Origin: Leadbetterella sp964423865
GTDB lineage: Bacteria; Bacteroidota; Bacteroidia; Cytophagales; Spirosomataceae
Direction: 5' to 3'
DNA: 23,067 nt
NCBI GenBank assembly: GCA_964423865.1
Contig: CAYRGN010000052.1
Span: 1 to 23,067 of the forward strand
Both the position numbers and the translations under genes were made by a program. The notes under the pieces were generated by a model. The model was given only the letters and a program-made list of their open reading frames with translations, was not told where the DNA came from and ran no database searches. This document shows, one piece after another, positions 7,240-14,679 of the stretch; positions within the stretch are counted from its first letter, which is position 1; the number at the start of each line of letters is the position of its first letter.

Positions 7240-9456
7240 ATGAAAAAAATATTACTCTCCTGCCTATTCCTTTTTCCGGTGCTGCCGGGAGCTTCCCAGA
7301 CTTTGCCCGAAACGCCGCTTAAAGTGGAATTCGCCCATGTGCAGATCCTGTTGAACTCGGATTCCCGCCTCAAGATCAATGCGGAGATCCAGCGCCTCCT
7401 GACGCCTCAAAGTACTTACCTGAATCAGAAGCTGGAAAGGATACAATTGTATTTCCCGATTATAGAGAAAATACTGGAGGAAGAGAATGTACCGGACGAC
7501 ATGAAGTACCTGGCCGTGCTGGAGAGCGACCTGAACGCTGACGCCGTCTCCCCTACCCAGGCGGTGGGCTACTGGCAATTCAAAGACTTCACCGCCCGCG
7601 AAATGGGCTTAACCCTGTCAGGAACCCAAGACGACCGTAAAAATCTGCATCTCTCCACCCGCGCCGCGGCCCAATACCTCCGTAAAAATAACCAGGTGTT
7701 TAAAAACTGGGTGTCAACCACCCTGGCCTATACGGTAGGCGCCGGAGGCGCCGCCAAATTCGTACCCGTAGACTGGTCGTTCGCCAGCGAAATCAAACTC
7801 GATAACACGCTTCACCCTTACCTGGTCAAAGCCATCGCCCATAAACTGGCGTTCAGCCACCGCCTCAAACAAATCCCGGCCACTACCCAGACCCTCGTGG
7901 AATACCCCGCCAAAGGAAAAAAAATCAGTGAGATCGCCGCAGAAACCAACCTGTCAGAAGACCAGATACGCCAATACAATTCCTGGCTGAAAACAGGCCA
8001 CATCCCCACCGACAAAGACTATATAGTGCTGGTGAAAACCGATAAAAGCGCCGCCAGCCAGATTGCCGGAAAAGCAAAAGACCTGGCTACCACCAACTAC
8101 ATTTCCATAGGCTACCCCAAACTAAAACGCCAAACCCTGGTGGTGACTTCTACCGAACAACCCATATTCTATGAAATCAACAATAAAAAAGGGATCCTGG
8201 TACAAGCTGGCGACGAAGTAGCCTCAGTGGCCCGAAAAGGGAAAATCAGTATTTATAAGTTCTTGTCGCATAACGACATGACCGACCGCGACCGCATCAA
8301 AGAAGGAACGGTCTATTACCTACAGAAAAAACATAAAAAAGGACCTATACCCTACCATACCCTGTCTGAACAGCAAACCTTGTGGGACGTGGCCCACATG
8401 TACGGGTTCCGCCTCAAAAACCTGAAGAAATTCAACCGCATTACCGACAAGGAAGAGATCCGGGCGGGGAGAGTACTCTGGCTGAAAAAGAAACGCCCGG
8501 CCAAAGCCCCGGTGCAGTACAATAAAACCCTGGTGGCCCCGCCTGAAGTATTCACCACCGAACCCCAACCAAGCGAGCCTATAGCCGTACCCACCGTGTC
8601 GGAAAGCCCGGTGCAGAAAGACACCGCCTCCACCCGCTACATTACGCACCGGGTACTGGAAAATGAAACCCTGCTTTCCCTGGCTAAAAAATACAATACC
8701 ACGGTAGAAAAACTCAGAGAACTGAACCGCATGGGTCCCTACGAAAATATAAAATACAATCAACGCCTGGTAGTACCCTACTCGAACGAGCCTGAAGACG
8801 ACTGGGTAGAAGACGAAAAGAAAGAAGTACAACCGGTACTCATGTTGCCCAAAAAAGAAACAGTGACACCGCCTGTAGAAGTAAAACCGAAGCCGGTAGA
8901 AGCAATAGTGACTACTAATGAAGAAGAAGTTTTACCCGTGGAAAAACCCCTATCCTCCGGCCTCCAAAGACATGTCGTGAAACAGGGAGAAACCTTGTTT
9001 AGCCTCGCGCGCCTCTACGAAACTACGGTAGACGAACTGCGCAGCCTGAACGGGATGTCACCATCTGAAACCCTGAAATCAGGTACCCCCCTGATAGTAC
9101 CCGGTAACGGAGGAGGCAGCACGGTAACGGAAAGTCCGGCCCCAGTTCGCACTACTACCCATACCGTGAAACAGGGAGAAACCCTGTTCAGCATCGCTAA
9201 CCGGTACGGCTTAACCGTGAATGAACTGAAACAAATGAACGGAATCTCCGGCAATGCCATACAGGCCGGACAAAGACTACAGGTCACCGGCACTGCTCCG
9301 GCTGCCCCCACCGTTCAATACCATACGGTGAGATCGGGCGAAACCCTGTTCAGTATCTCCAACCGTTACGGCGTGACCGTAAACCAGCTGAAAGAGTGGA
9401 ACAATATAAAAAGCAATAACCTCATCGCGGGGAAAAAGATAATTGTGAAGAAATGA
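7240..9456 (+). CDS. Exported LysM-repeat lytic transglycosylase (MltD-like)
   Basis: This enzyme should cleave peptidoglycan in the periplasm. The 738-residue protein has a signal peptide (about 1-20, ending GASQ) and a transglycosylase SLT domain (about 80-200). The catalytic glutamate is E95, in VLES, followed by the family segment around VGYWQF. A LysM-like degenerate segment lies near 220-260. Five clearer LysM modules follow, at about 372-417, 467-513, 577-622, 640-684 and 693-737. The last three share the core GETLFS and similar lengths, suggesting recent duplication. Pro/Glu/Val-rich linkers separate the modules. It resembles E. coli MltD but with more LysM copies. The stop codon overlaps the start of the next gene by 4 nt (ATGA), so the two are probably translationally coupled. 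Confidence 0.93.
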   Translation: MKKILLSCLFLFPVLPGASQTLPETPLKVEFAHVQILLNSDSRLKINAEIQRLLTPQSTYLNQKLERIQLYFPIIEKILEEENVPDDMKYLAVLESDLNADAVSPTQAVGYWQFKDFTAREMGLTLSGTQDDRKNLHLSTRAAAQYLRKNNQVFKNWVSTTLAYTVGAGGAAKFVPVDWSFASEIKLDNTLHPYLVKAIAHKLAFSHRLKQIPATTQTLVEYPAKGKKISEIAAETNLSEDQIRQYNSWLKTGHIPTDKDYIVLVKTDKSAASQIAGKAKDLATTNYISIGYPKLKRQTLVVTSTEQPIFYEINNKKGILVQAGDEVASVARKGKISIYKFLSHNDMTDRDRIKEGTVYYLQKKHKKGPIPYHTLSEQQTLWDVAHMYGFRLKNLKKFNRITDKEEIRAGRVLWLKKKRPAKAPVQYNKTLVAPPEVFTTEPQPSEPIAVPTVSESPVQKDTASTRYITHRVLENETLLSLAKKYNTTVEKLRELNRMGPYENIKYNQRLVVPYSNEPEDDWVEDEKKEVQPVLMLPKKETVTPPVEVKPKPVEAIVTTNEEEVLPVEKPLSSGLQRHVVKQGETLFSLARLYETTVDELRSLNGMSPSETLKSGTPLIVPGNGGGSTVTESPAPVRTTTHTVKQGETLFSIANRYGLTVNELKQMNGISGNAIQAGQRLQVTGTAPAAPTVQYHTVRSGETLFSISNRYGVTVNQLKEWNNIKSNNLIAGKKIIVKK

Positions 9457-10022
9457 TCCTGATTGACGACACCTGCATAAGTGACGATATCGCCGAGAAG
9501 TTTTTCGTATGCAACCTGGAGAAATGCAAGGGAGCTTGCTGCGTGGAAGGCGACCTTGGCGCTCCGCTGGAAGAATCTGAATTGCCGGTACTGGAGGAAA
9601 TCTACGAAAGTGTGAAGCCCTACCTGACCCCCGAAGGCATAGCCGCCATTGAGGAACAGGGAAAATACATCAAAGACTGGGAGGGCGACTATTCTACCAC
9701 CACCATTAACGACAAGGAATGCGCCTACGCGTTTTACGATGAAAAGGGAATTCTCAAATGCGGGATAGAACAAGCCTGGCTGGACGGGAAAACCGACTTC
9801 AAAAAACCCATTTCCTGCCATCTTTATCCTATTCGGGTGACCAAATACGACCAATTTCAGGCATTGAATTACGACCGGTGGAGCATCTGTTCGGATGCCT
9901 GCACCTTCGGTGAACAACTGGGTGTGGAGGTCTACCGTTTCCTGAAAGAACCCCTGATCCGCGCATACGGAGAAGAATGGTACCGGCAGCTTACCGAGGA
10001 AATCGAAAATGGAAAGCTTTGA
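9453..10022 (+). CDS. DUF3109 family cysteine-rich protein
   Basis: The 189-residue protein belongs to a conserved Bacteroidota family of unknown function (DUF3109), related in style to YkgJ-type cysteine-cluster proteins. Ten cysteines are visible: C8, C20, C25, C29, C30, C90, C103, C122, C146 and C150. The cluster CKGACC (25-30), the CHLYPIR segment (122-128) and the CSDAC pair (146-150) suggest binding of a metal ion or iron-sulfur cluster, which is inference. No signal peptide or membrane span is seen, so it is probably cytoplasmic. Its ATG overlaps the transglycosylase stop by 4 nt and its own end overlaps the next gene by 14 nt, so the three genes form a tight unit. Confidence 0.9.
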   Translation: MILIDDTCISDDIAEKFFVCNLEKCKGACCVEGDLGAPLEESELPVLEEIYESVKPYLTPEGIAAIEEQGKYIKDWEGDYSTTTINDKECAYAFYDEKGILKCGIEQAWLDGKTDFKKPISCHLYPIRVTKYDQFQALNYDRWSICSDACTFGEQLGVEVYRFLKEPLIRAYGEEWYRQLTEEIENGKL

Positions 10023-10323
10023 AGACGTATACGAAGTGGTGAAGCTGATTCCGGAGGGAAAGGTAAGCAGCTACGGCGCCATTGCCCGTTACCTGGGCAC
10101 TTCGCCCCGTATAGTAGGCTGGGCTATGAATTCCGTGAAGGGAAGAACAGACATTCCGGCCCACCGGGTAGTCAACCGAAACGGTGTACTAACCGGAAAA
10201 GCACACTTTGATCCGCCTCAGAAAATGCAGGAACAGCTGGAACGCGAGGGCCTTTCTATTGCGGCAGACCAGGTGCTGAATGTACAGCAACACTGGTGGG
10301 ACCCCTCCCTGGAACTGCTCTGA
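10009..10323 (+). CDS. Alkyltransferase-like (ATL) protein, MGMT family
   Basis: The 104-residue protein matches the DNA-binding domain of O6-alkylguanine-DNA alkyltransferases. The helix-turn-helix segment (about 15-45: GKVSSYGAIAR...GWAMNSV) and the active-site loop are recognisable. The loop reads PAHRV (50-54), with alanine (A51) in place of the catalytic cysteine of PCHRV. Proteins with this change cannot accept the alkyl group but bind O6-alkylguanine lesions and are thought to signal them to nucleotide excision repair; an alanine variant is known from Thermus. The gene starts inside the DUF3109 gene (14-nt overlap), implying coupled expression with it and the LysM transglycosylase, although no functional link is obvious. 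Confidence 0.92.
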   Translation: MESFEDVYEVVKLIPEGKVSSYGAIARYLGTSPRIVGWAMNSVKGRTDIPAHRVVNRNGVLTGKAHFDPPQKMQEQLEREGLSIAADQVLNVQQHWWDPSLELL

Positions 10324-10370
10324 ACAATTCTCTTTGAGGTGAATAAATATTTTTTCCTGAACGATTTTTC

Positions 10371-10400
10371 TTAAAATTATTCTGAAATATTATATCTTTG
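10371..10400 (+). promoter_or_regulatory. Predicted promoter of the Lrp/AsnC regulator gene
   Basis: TATCTTTG at 10393-10400 matches TAnnTTTG exactly. A TTA at 10371-10373, 19 nt upstream, could be a weak -33 element. The surrounding 120 nt are strongly AT-rich. Transcription would start near 10407, giving a leader of about 38 nt. The AT-rich leader could also hold the regulator's own binding site, but no clear operator symmetry was seen. Confidence 0.5.
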
Positions 10401-10444
10401 TACCAAATATTATTTCGATATCTCATATACTATAAAAATATATA

Positions 10445-10915
10445 ATGGCATCAGTAAAACTTGATCAGATTGATCGGAAGTTATTGGAGATTCTCCAGAG
10501 TAACGGCAAGATCACCAACGCGCAACTTTCAAAGGAAATCGGTTTATCGCCTGCCCCTACTTTAGAACGGGTGAAAAAGCTTGAAAATGCCGGAATCATT
10601 GAAAGCTACCACGCGCAACTGGATCGTCAGAAAGTAGGTTTAGGCGTCATGACCTTTGTACAGGTTACCCTTTCCGGGCATAAGAAATCCATCACGGAAA
10701 CCTTTGTCAAAATCATTGAGAAAGTTCCGGAAATTATTGAATGCCATCATGTTACTGGGTCCTGCGATTTCCTTCTGAAGGTGATTGCCAAAGATATCGC
10801 TTCCTACCAGACCCTCATCATGGAAACCATTAATGAGATTGAGGTGGTGGCCGGTACACAGACCATGGTGATCCTGTCTACGTTTAAAAGCAGTAAGGTT
10901 TTACCGGTTCCCTGA
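10445..10915 (+). CDS. Lrp/AsnC family transcriptional regulator
   Basis: The 156-residue protein has the standard two-domain layout of feast/famine regulators. An N-terminal AsnC-type helix-turn-helix (about 5-64, including NAQLSKEIGLSPAPTLERVKKL in its recognition region) is followed by a C-terminal RAM ligand-binding/oligomerisation domain (about 70-148). The domain includes the GSCDFLLKV strand typical of the effector pocket. It probably forms an octamer that responds to an amino acid or related metabolite; the effector and targets cannot be named. It has its own predicted promoter and is monocistronic. Its last 15 nt overlap the end of the convergent TPR gene, with no terminator between them. 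Confidence 0.93.
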   Translation: MASVKLDQIDRKLLEILQSNGKITNAQLSKEIGLSPAPTLERVKKLENAGIIESYHAQLDRQKVGLGVMTFVQVTLSGHKKSITETFVKIIEKVPEIIECHHVTGSCDFLLKVIAKDIASYQTLIMETINEIEVVAGTQTMVILSTFKSSKVLPVP

Positions 10916-12145
10916 TTTCTTTTTAGCCGCTTTCAGCATTTTGGTCATATTTTCCAGCTCCGTTTTGGCTTCGGTGTAGGTAGAAGATTTTTTGTCGGAA
11001 TTTTTCAGAGCCTCACCGAGGTATTTTACCGCGCGCGGATAGTCTTTTTCCGCCAGGGCGATCTTTCCCAGGGCGAGGCCGGCGCTGGCGTAGTAGCCGG
11101 TTTCCTTGGAATCGTTTTCCAGGGCGAATTCCATGCTGCGCGCATAATAATGCTTCGCCTCGGCGTTGTTCCGGTATTTGTTCTGGTAGATATATCCCAG
11201 GATGTAGGCGCCGTAACGCCCGTCATTGGCGCCGTACCCGTACTTTTTCCCGTCTACGTTATGGAGCAGCTCTTTTGCGTATACTTCCGCGTCATTCAGC
11301 CGGCCGAGGGCGAAAGAATTTCGGGCTACAAAACGGTGAAAAAAGGAATTGTCGGGATACATGCTGTGCATCTGGGCCGACATCTGGAGTGATTTTCCCG
11401 CTTGCTTTTCCATAGCATAAATCTGCACAAGGAAATAACGGGCTTCCATACGGGAATAAAAGGCGTTATTGGCCACATTCTCCAGTTGTTTTATGCCCAG
11501 CTCCTTGTCACCTTTCCGGAAAAAAGTAAGCAAAGGCCGCAGTGATTTGTAGTTTTCGTGGATCCATTTCGAGTAGTAATTGTATACGCCGTCACCAAAC
11601 AGCAGTTCGGGATTGATGTTTTCTTCCCCCCGGCTGTCGTCCAGGTATTTAATGGCTTTCTTGCCTGCCCAGGCCGACTTCACCCACTTTTCACGCTCGG
11701 CATACAGGCGCCCTTTGATGGCGTAAGAAGCACAAAGGAAAAACAGGGCCTCCTTGTGGTTTTTATTCTTTTTAAGGAGCTTCTCGGCCTTCTGTATGGC
11801 TTCGTCCATGTACAGGTGGCAGCCGTCATCGTAACGCGTCTGCTTGGTATCGGGTACAATCCGCCACCATTCGTTCAGGCCCAGGAGAAAATCACCGATG
11901 GGGTGTTCCGGAAACTCTACTTTCAGCCATTTGAATTCGCGCGCGGCTTCATCAAATCGAAAATTATACATGAGATTGAAAGCCTCGGTGGTACTGATCT
12001 GGATACCGCGATCCATCAGAATCCGGTTGATGTCTGGCCCACCATCGCCCCGCACATACGGTGCCGACTGTGCATGACCGGCGTGATACGCCATACTAAG
12101 AAGGAGGAAGAGAATTTGCTTTTTCAAAGGATGTTTGGGGTTCAT
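10901..12145 (-). CDS. Exported tetratricopeptide-repeat protein of unknown function
   Basis: The protein is 414 residues from the ATG at 12145. An extension to a TTG at 12157 is possible in frame but adds only four residues (MCCL) ahead of a clean signal peptide. The signal peptide (about 1-26, ending GHAQ) implies export to the periplasm or outer membrane. The rest is helical with degenerate TPR units, for example around FRFDEAAREFKWLKVEFPEHP near the N-terminus and FALGRLNDAEVYAKEL and DYPRAVKYLGEALKNSDKKS towards the C-terminus. The tail is Lys-rich. No specific family is recognised. It converges on the Lrp/AsnC gene with a 15-nt overlap and is divergent from hpt. The TAATTTTG promoter element ends about 10 nt before its ATG. 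Confidence 0.82.
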   Translation of the reverse strand: MNPKHPLKKQILFLLLSMAYHAGHAQSAPYVRGDGGPDINRILMDRGIQISTTEAFNLMYNFRFDEAAREFKWLKVEFPEHPIGDFLLGLNEWWRIVPDTKQTRYDDGCHLYMDEAIQKAEKLLKKNKNHKEALFFLCASYAIKGRLYAEREKWVKSAWAGKKAIKYLDDSRGEENINPELLFGDGVYNYYSKWIHENYKSLRPLLTFFRKGDKELGIKQLENVANNAFYSRMEARYFLVQIYAMEKQAGKSLQMSAQMHSMYPDNSFFHRFVARNSFALGRLNDAEVYAKELLHNVDGKKYGYGANDGRYGAYILGYIYQNKYRNNAEAKHYYARSMEFALENDSKETGYYASAGLALGKIALAEKDYPRAVKYLGEALKNSDKKSSTYTEAKTELENMTKMLKAAKKKSGNR

Positions 12146-12154
12146 AAGACAGCA

Positions 12155-12162
12155 CAAAATTA
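12155..12162 (-). promoter_or_regulatory. Predicted -7 promoter element for the TPR gene
   Basis: On the minus strand the sequence reads TAATTTTG, an exact match to TAnnTTTG. Transcription would start near 12148, only a few bases before the ATG at 12145, so the message would be leaderless or nearly so. No convincing -33 TTG is seen. Confidence 0.4.
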
Positions 12163-12221
12163 TATAACGAATACCAGTTTGTAAAATTTAGGAGACAGAT
12201 GACTTTTTCGAAAGTAAATAG

Positions 12222-12229
12222 TACTTTTG
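12222..12229 (+). promoter_or_regulatory. Predicted -7 promoter element for hpt
   Basis: TACTTTTG matches TAnnTTTG exactly and lies 20 nt before the hpt ATG, predicting a short leader of about 15 nt. No clear -33 element was found; a T-rich tract at 12204-12208 is too close. Together with the TPR-gene element at 12155-12162 it forms a compact divergent promoter region. Confidence 0.5.
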
Positions 12230-12249
12230 TATAAAATTCCCTCCCCCTT

Positions 12250-12783
12250 ATGATTGAAGTTCTGGACCTCCAATTTGAAGAGTACATTAGTGAAGATAAA
12301 ATACAGGAAAGAGTAAGGGCTATTGCCGACGAACTGAACCTGAAATATTCCGGCAAAAACCCTCTTTTCCTGGGTATATTGAACGGTTCTTTTATGTTTA
12401 TCGCGGATATGTTTAAGCACGTGCATATTCCATGCGAGGTCAGTTTCATCAAAATCAATTCATACCGCAACACCTCTTCTACTGAAAAAATAAGCGAGCT
12501 GATCGGCCTCAACCAATCGCTGGAAGGCAGGCACGTGGTGATCCTGGAGGATATTGTAGACACGGGGCGCACGCTTGACTATATCCTGAAAACCGTTAGC
12601 GCCCGCAACCCCGCTGCTGTGGAAGTAGCCACCCTGCTGCACAAACCGGCTGCGATGGTGGTTCCGGTTCAGATCGATTATGTAGGTTTTGAAATTGAAA
12701 ACCAGTTTGTGCTGGGCTACGGCCTCGACTACAACGGGTACGGACGTAACCACAATTCGATATTAATTAAAGTCGATAAATGA
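12250..12783 (+). CDS. hpt: Hypoxanthine phosphoribosyltransferase
   Basis: This cytoplasmic purine-salvage enzyme transfers phosphoribose from PRPP to hypoxanthine (and usually guanine), giving IMP or GMP. The 177-residue length is normal. The PRPP-binding signature VVILEDIVDTGRTL is present, with acidic residues E100, D101 and D104 and the TGRT loop at 105-108. The GILNGSFMFIADM segment near residue 43 and the C-terminal VGFEIENQFVLGYGLDY hood region are also typical. The ATG at 12250 follows a predicted -7 element by 20 nt. The 3' end overlaps the end of the convergent ABC ATPase gene by 21 nt. A second purine gene, purC, lies further along but is not linked in an operon. Confidence 0.95.
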   Translation: MIEVLDLQFEEYISEDKIQERVRAIADELNLKYSGKNPLFLGILNGSFMFIADMFKHVHIPCEVSFIKINSYRNTSSTEKISELIGLNQSLEGRHVVILEDIVDTGRTLDYILKTVSARNPAAVEVATLLHKPAAMVVPVQIDYVGFEIENQFVLGYGLDYNGYGRNHNSILIKVDK

Positions 12784-13692
12784 CCGGATGTGGAAACGCA
12801 GCGGTTCTCCCCTTTCCAGGCGATGGGCTGAGCGGGCGGTGACGGTGCCGTAGGCCGTATCAAGAAGGATATCGTAGTAACTTCCCTGGAAAACGGCTGC
12901 TTGTACCGTACCCTCCCATAGACCGTCTTCCGCGAAGTCTACATTTTCGGGCCTGAAAAGGCGACCCTCACTCCAGGTATTTACTTCTCCGGTCAGCTCG
13001 GCTACATAAAGGGTGCGGGGCGTGTAATAAATCTGCTCCGAGGTGCCGGTCTGCAGGATTTTTCCCTTCGCCATGATGACCAGGTGGTCTGCCATTCCGA
13101 AAGCGTCAAAAATATCATGGGTCACCATTGCACAGGCAATCTTCTCCTGTCGAATCACATCGAAAAGACTCCGCATGACCTGCTTCTTATGCAGCCGGTC
13201 GAGGTTGGCCATGGGTTCGTCAAGCAGCAGCGCCTGAGGTTCATCGGCCAGGGCCCGGGCGATCATGACCCTTTGAATCTCTCCACCGGAAAGTTCCCTG
13301 GGCTTTTTTTCCAGGAGGTGGCGGATACTGAGGGCACGGGAAAGCGTATTCACCCTCGCCTTCTGGTACACTTTTTCATAAAACCGCAGTTCATAAGCAA
13401 TATTTTCGGCAATACTGATGTTCGGAAAGAGGGTATTTTGCTGAGTAACGAGTTTAATTTTCTCGTGGCCCGGCACCAGTTTTCGGGAAGGCGTGAGAAT
13501 AGGCTCTCCTTGCAATAGAATCTGGCCGGATGCAGGCTCTTTCAGTCCGGCCATTAAGTGCAGTAATGTAGATTTTCCGGAACCGCTATGCCCGATAATA
13601 CCCGTGATTTCTCCCGGCTTCAACCGAAGGGAAACCGGTTTTAACGAAAAGGTATCGCCGTAGGAGTAGGTGAGTTTTTGGGTTTGGAGCAT
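12763..13692 (-). CDS. ABC transporter ATP-binding protein (PotA/FbpC-like)
   Basis: The 309-residue protein is a complete ABC ATPase. It has Walker A GHSGSGKST (34-42), a Q-loop around TQQN (83-86), signature LSGGE (134-138), Walker B ALLLDEP (154-160) and the switch histidine in VTHD (H192). The C-terminal extension (about 240-309) contains RPENV and looks like a TOBE-type regulatory domain, as in iron, spermidine, thiamine or molybdate importers. No permease or binding-protein gene is adjacent, so the substrate is unknown and its partners must be encoded elsewhere. The start codon directly abuts a heptamer array, so no recognisable ribosome-binding or A-rich upstream region exists. Its 3' end overlaps hpt by 21 nt. 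Confidence 0.92.
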   Translation of the reverse strand: MLQTQKLTYSYGDTFSLKPVSLRLKPGEITGIIGHSGSGKSTLLHLMAGLKEPASGQILLQGEPILTPSRKLVPGHEKIKLVTQQNTLFPNISIAENIAYELRFYEKVYQKARVNTLSRALSIRHLLEKKPRELSGGEIQRVMIARALADEPQALLLDEPMANLDRLHKKQVMRSLFDVIRQEKIACAMVTHDIFDAFGMADHLVIMAKGKILQTGTSEQIYYTPRTLYVAELTGEVNTWSEGRLFRPENVDFAEDGLWEGTVQAAVFQGSYYDILLDTAYGTVTARSAHRLERGEPLRFHIRSFIDFN

Positions 13693-13698
13693 GGGGAG

Positions 13699-13736
13699 GG
13701 AGTAGGGAGTTCGGAGTAGTGAGTAGTGAGTAGTGA
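13699..13736. repeat. Heptanucleotide array, AGTAGTG units, upstream of the ABC gene
   Basis: Five 7-nt units run from 13701: AGTAGGG, AGTTCGG and three AGTAGTG, ending in AGAGC. They have the same orientation and phase type as the array after infB. The array begins within 9 nt of the ABC ATPase start codon and so forms its 5' untranslated region. Confidence 0.85.
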
Positions 13737-13750
13737 GAGCAAGTGGCGTT

Positions 13751-13876
13751 TCTGTCAGGCTGAGCTCAGGGTGACACCGCCACCTTGGTTATGAACCCTT
13801 GTCATGCTGCCCTTCGACAGGCTCAGGGTGACAAAGCTATCTTGCTTAGACTGCCCTTCGACAGCTCGGGGTGACA
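13751..13876. repeat. Three copies of an interspersed repeat with TGTCA/TGACA ends
   Basis: The most complete copy is 13800-13833. It starts TGTCATGCTGCCC, contains CTTCGACAGGCTCAG and ends GGGTGACA. A shortened copy lies at 13751-13776, and a third lacking the left end lies at 13851-13876. The ends are inverted (TGTCA/TGACA, CCC/GGG). I recognise this as the kind of CTTCGACAGG-TCAGGGTGACA repeat scattered between genes in many Bacteroidota and some other phyla; how it spreads is not certain. The 13737-13888 stretch contains no gene. Confidence 0.85.
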
Positions 13877-13888
13877 CAATTTACTACT

Positions 13889-13922
13889 AAAAAATAAGAG
13901 GTCTTTCGACCCCTTATTTTTT
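13889..13922 (-). terminator. Strong bidirectional intrinsic terminator
   Basis: Arms 13889-13903 and 13908-13922 form a 15-bp stem with one mismatch (an A facing a C) around a TTTC loop, with A/T-rich outer pairs giving U-tracts in both directions. It ends the minus-strand nif3/zinc-ribbon unit and would also stop plus-strand read-through from the repeats. The zinc-ribbon stop codon (13914-13916) and its last lysine codons are part of the stem. Confidence 0.85.
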
Positions 13923-14660
13923 CTTACGGTGTACTTTGATCATATCCGCATCGGCAAGGATACGGCCGCAATGTTCACAGATAATGATTTTTTGCTTTTC
14001 CATAATGTCGGCCTGACGTTGTGGCGGAACCACGTTAAAACAGCCTCCGCAAGCGCCCCGGTCTACCGCTACTACGGCCAGTCCGTTTTTCGCTCCTGAA
14101 CGAATCCGGTGGTAGGCTTTGAGCAGACGCTCATCTACTTTTTTAGCCTGTTTATCGGATTGGCGGTTTAACTTATCTTCTTCTTCCTGGCTTTCGTTGA
14201 TCAGCTTGTCCAGTTCCGCGCGTTTTTGCTCCAGGATAGCTACCCGTTTCGCTTTGATTTCGTTGGTTTGTTCGATATCTGCGAGTTTCTGGGCGATCTT
14301 GAAATCGGCCTCCCGGATTCTTTTGTCCGACAGCTGAATCTCCAGCTCCTGAAGTTCCAGTTCTTTAGATATGGCGTCGAATTCGCGGTTGTTCCGCACA
14401 TTCATTTGCTGATCTTTGTATTTCAGAATCAGTTTGTCCGCTTCTCTTTTATTCTCAATATGTTGCTCAATTTCGGCCCTGTACTCCTCAATCTCTCCCT
14501 CGTATTTCTTTACCCGGGTTTCAAAGCCTATCACTTCATCTTCCAGATCTTTCACCTCTTCGGGAAGGTCGCCACGAAGTTTTTTCAGTTGGTCCAGCCG
14601 GGAATCTATTTCCTGAAGTTCTAATAAACTTACCAGTTTATCTGCAATTGTAATTTCCAT
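13914..14660 (-). CDS. Zinc-ribbon coiled-coil protein (C4-type, PF02591-like)
   Basis: The 248-residue protein is mainly a long, charged coiled coil (about 10-180), rich in Glu, Lys, Gln and Leu. It is followed by a C-terminal C4 zinc ribbon with C204, C207, C228 and C231 (CGGC ... CEHC). This is the family annotated as C4-type zinc ribbon domain protein, thought to bind nucleic acid or protein; the exact role is not established. It ends in KKK, and its stop lies within the terminator stem. It is 19 nt downstream of the nif3-like gene on the same strand, an association seen in many Bacteroidota. This suggests a shared function, perhaps metal handling or RNA/DNA maintenance, which is inference. 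Confidence 0.92.
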   Translation of the reverse strand: MEITIADKLVSLLELQEIDSRLDQLKKLRGDLPEEVKDLEDEVIGFETRVKKYEGEIEEYRAEIEQHIENKREADKLILKYKDQQMNVRNNREFDAISKELELQELEIQLSDKRIREADFKIAQKLADIEQTNEIKAKRVAILEQKRAELDKLINESQEEEDKLNRQSDKQAKKVDERLLKAYHRIRSGAKNGLAVVAVDRGACGGCFNVVPPQRQADIMEKQKIIICEHCGRILADADMIKVHRKKK

Positions 14661-14679
14661 ATAGTATTATAACCACTTT

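Noticed and set aside
9366..9917. Minus-strand 183-codon frame
   Set aside because: Antisense to the end of the LysM gene and the DUF3109 gene; no motifs.
12146..12157. TTG start extending the TPR protein by four residues (MCCL)
   Set aside because: The ATG at 12145 gives a standard signal peptide, and the TTG lies inside the predicted -7 promoter element.
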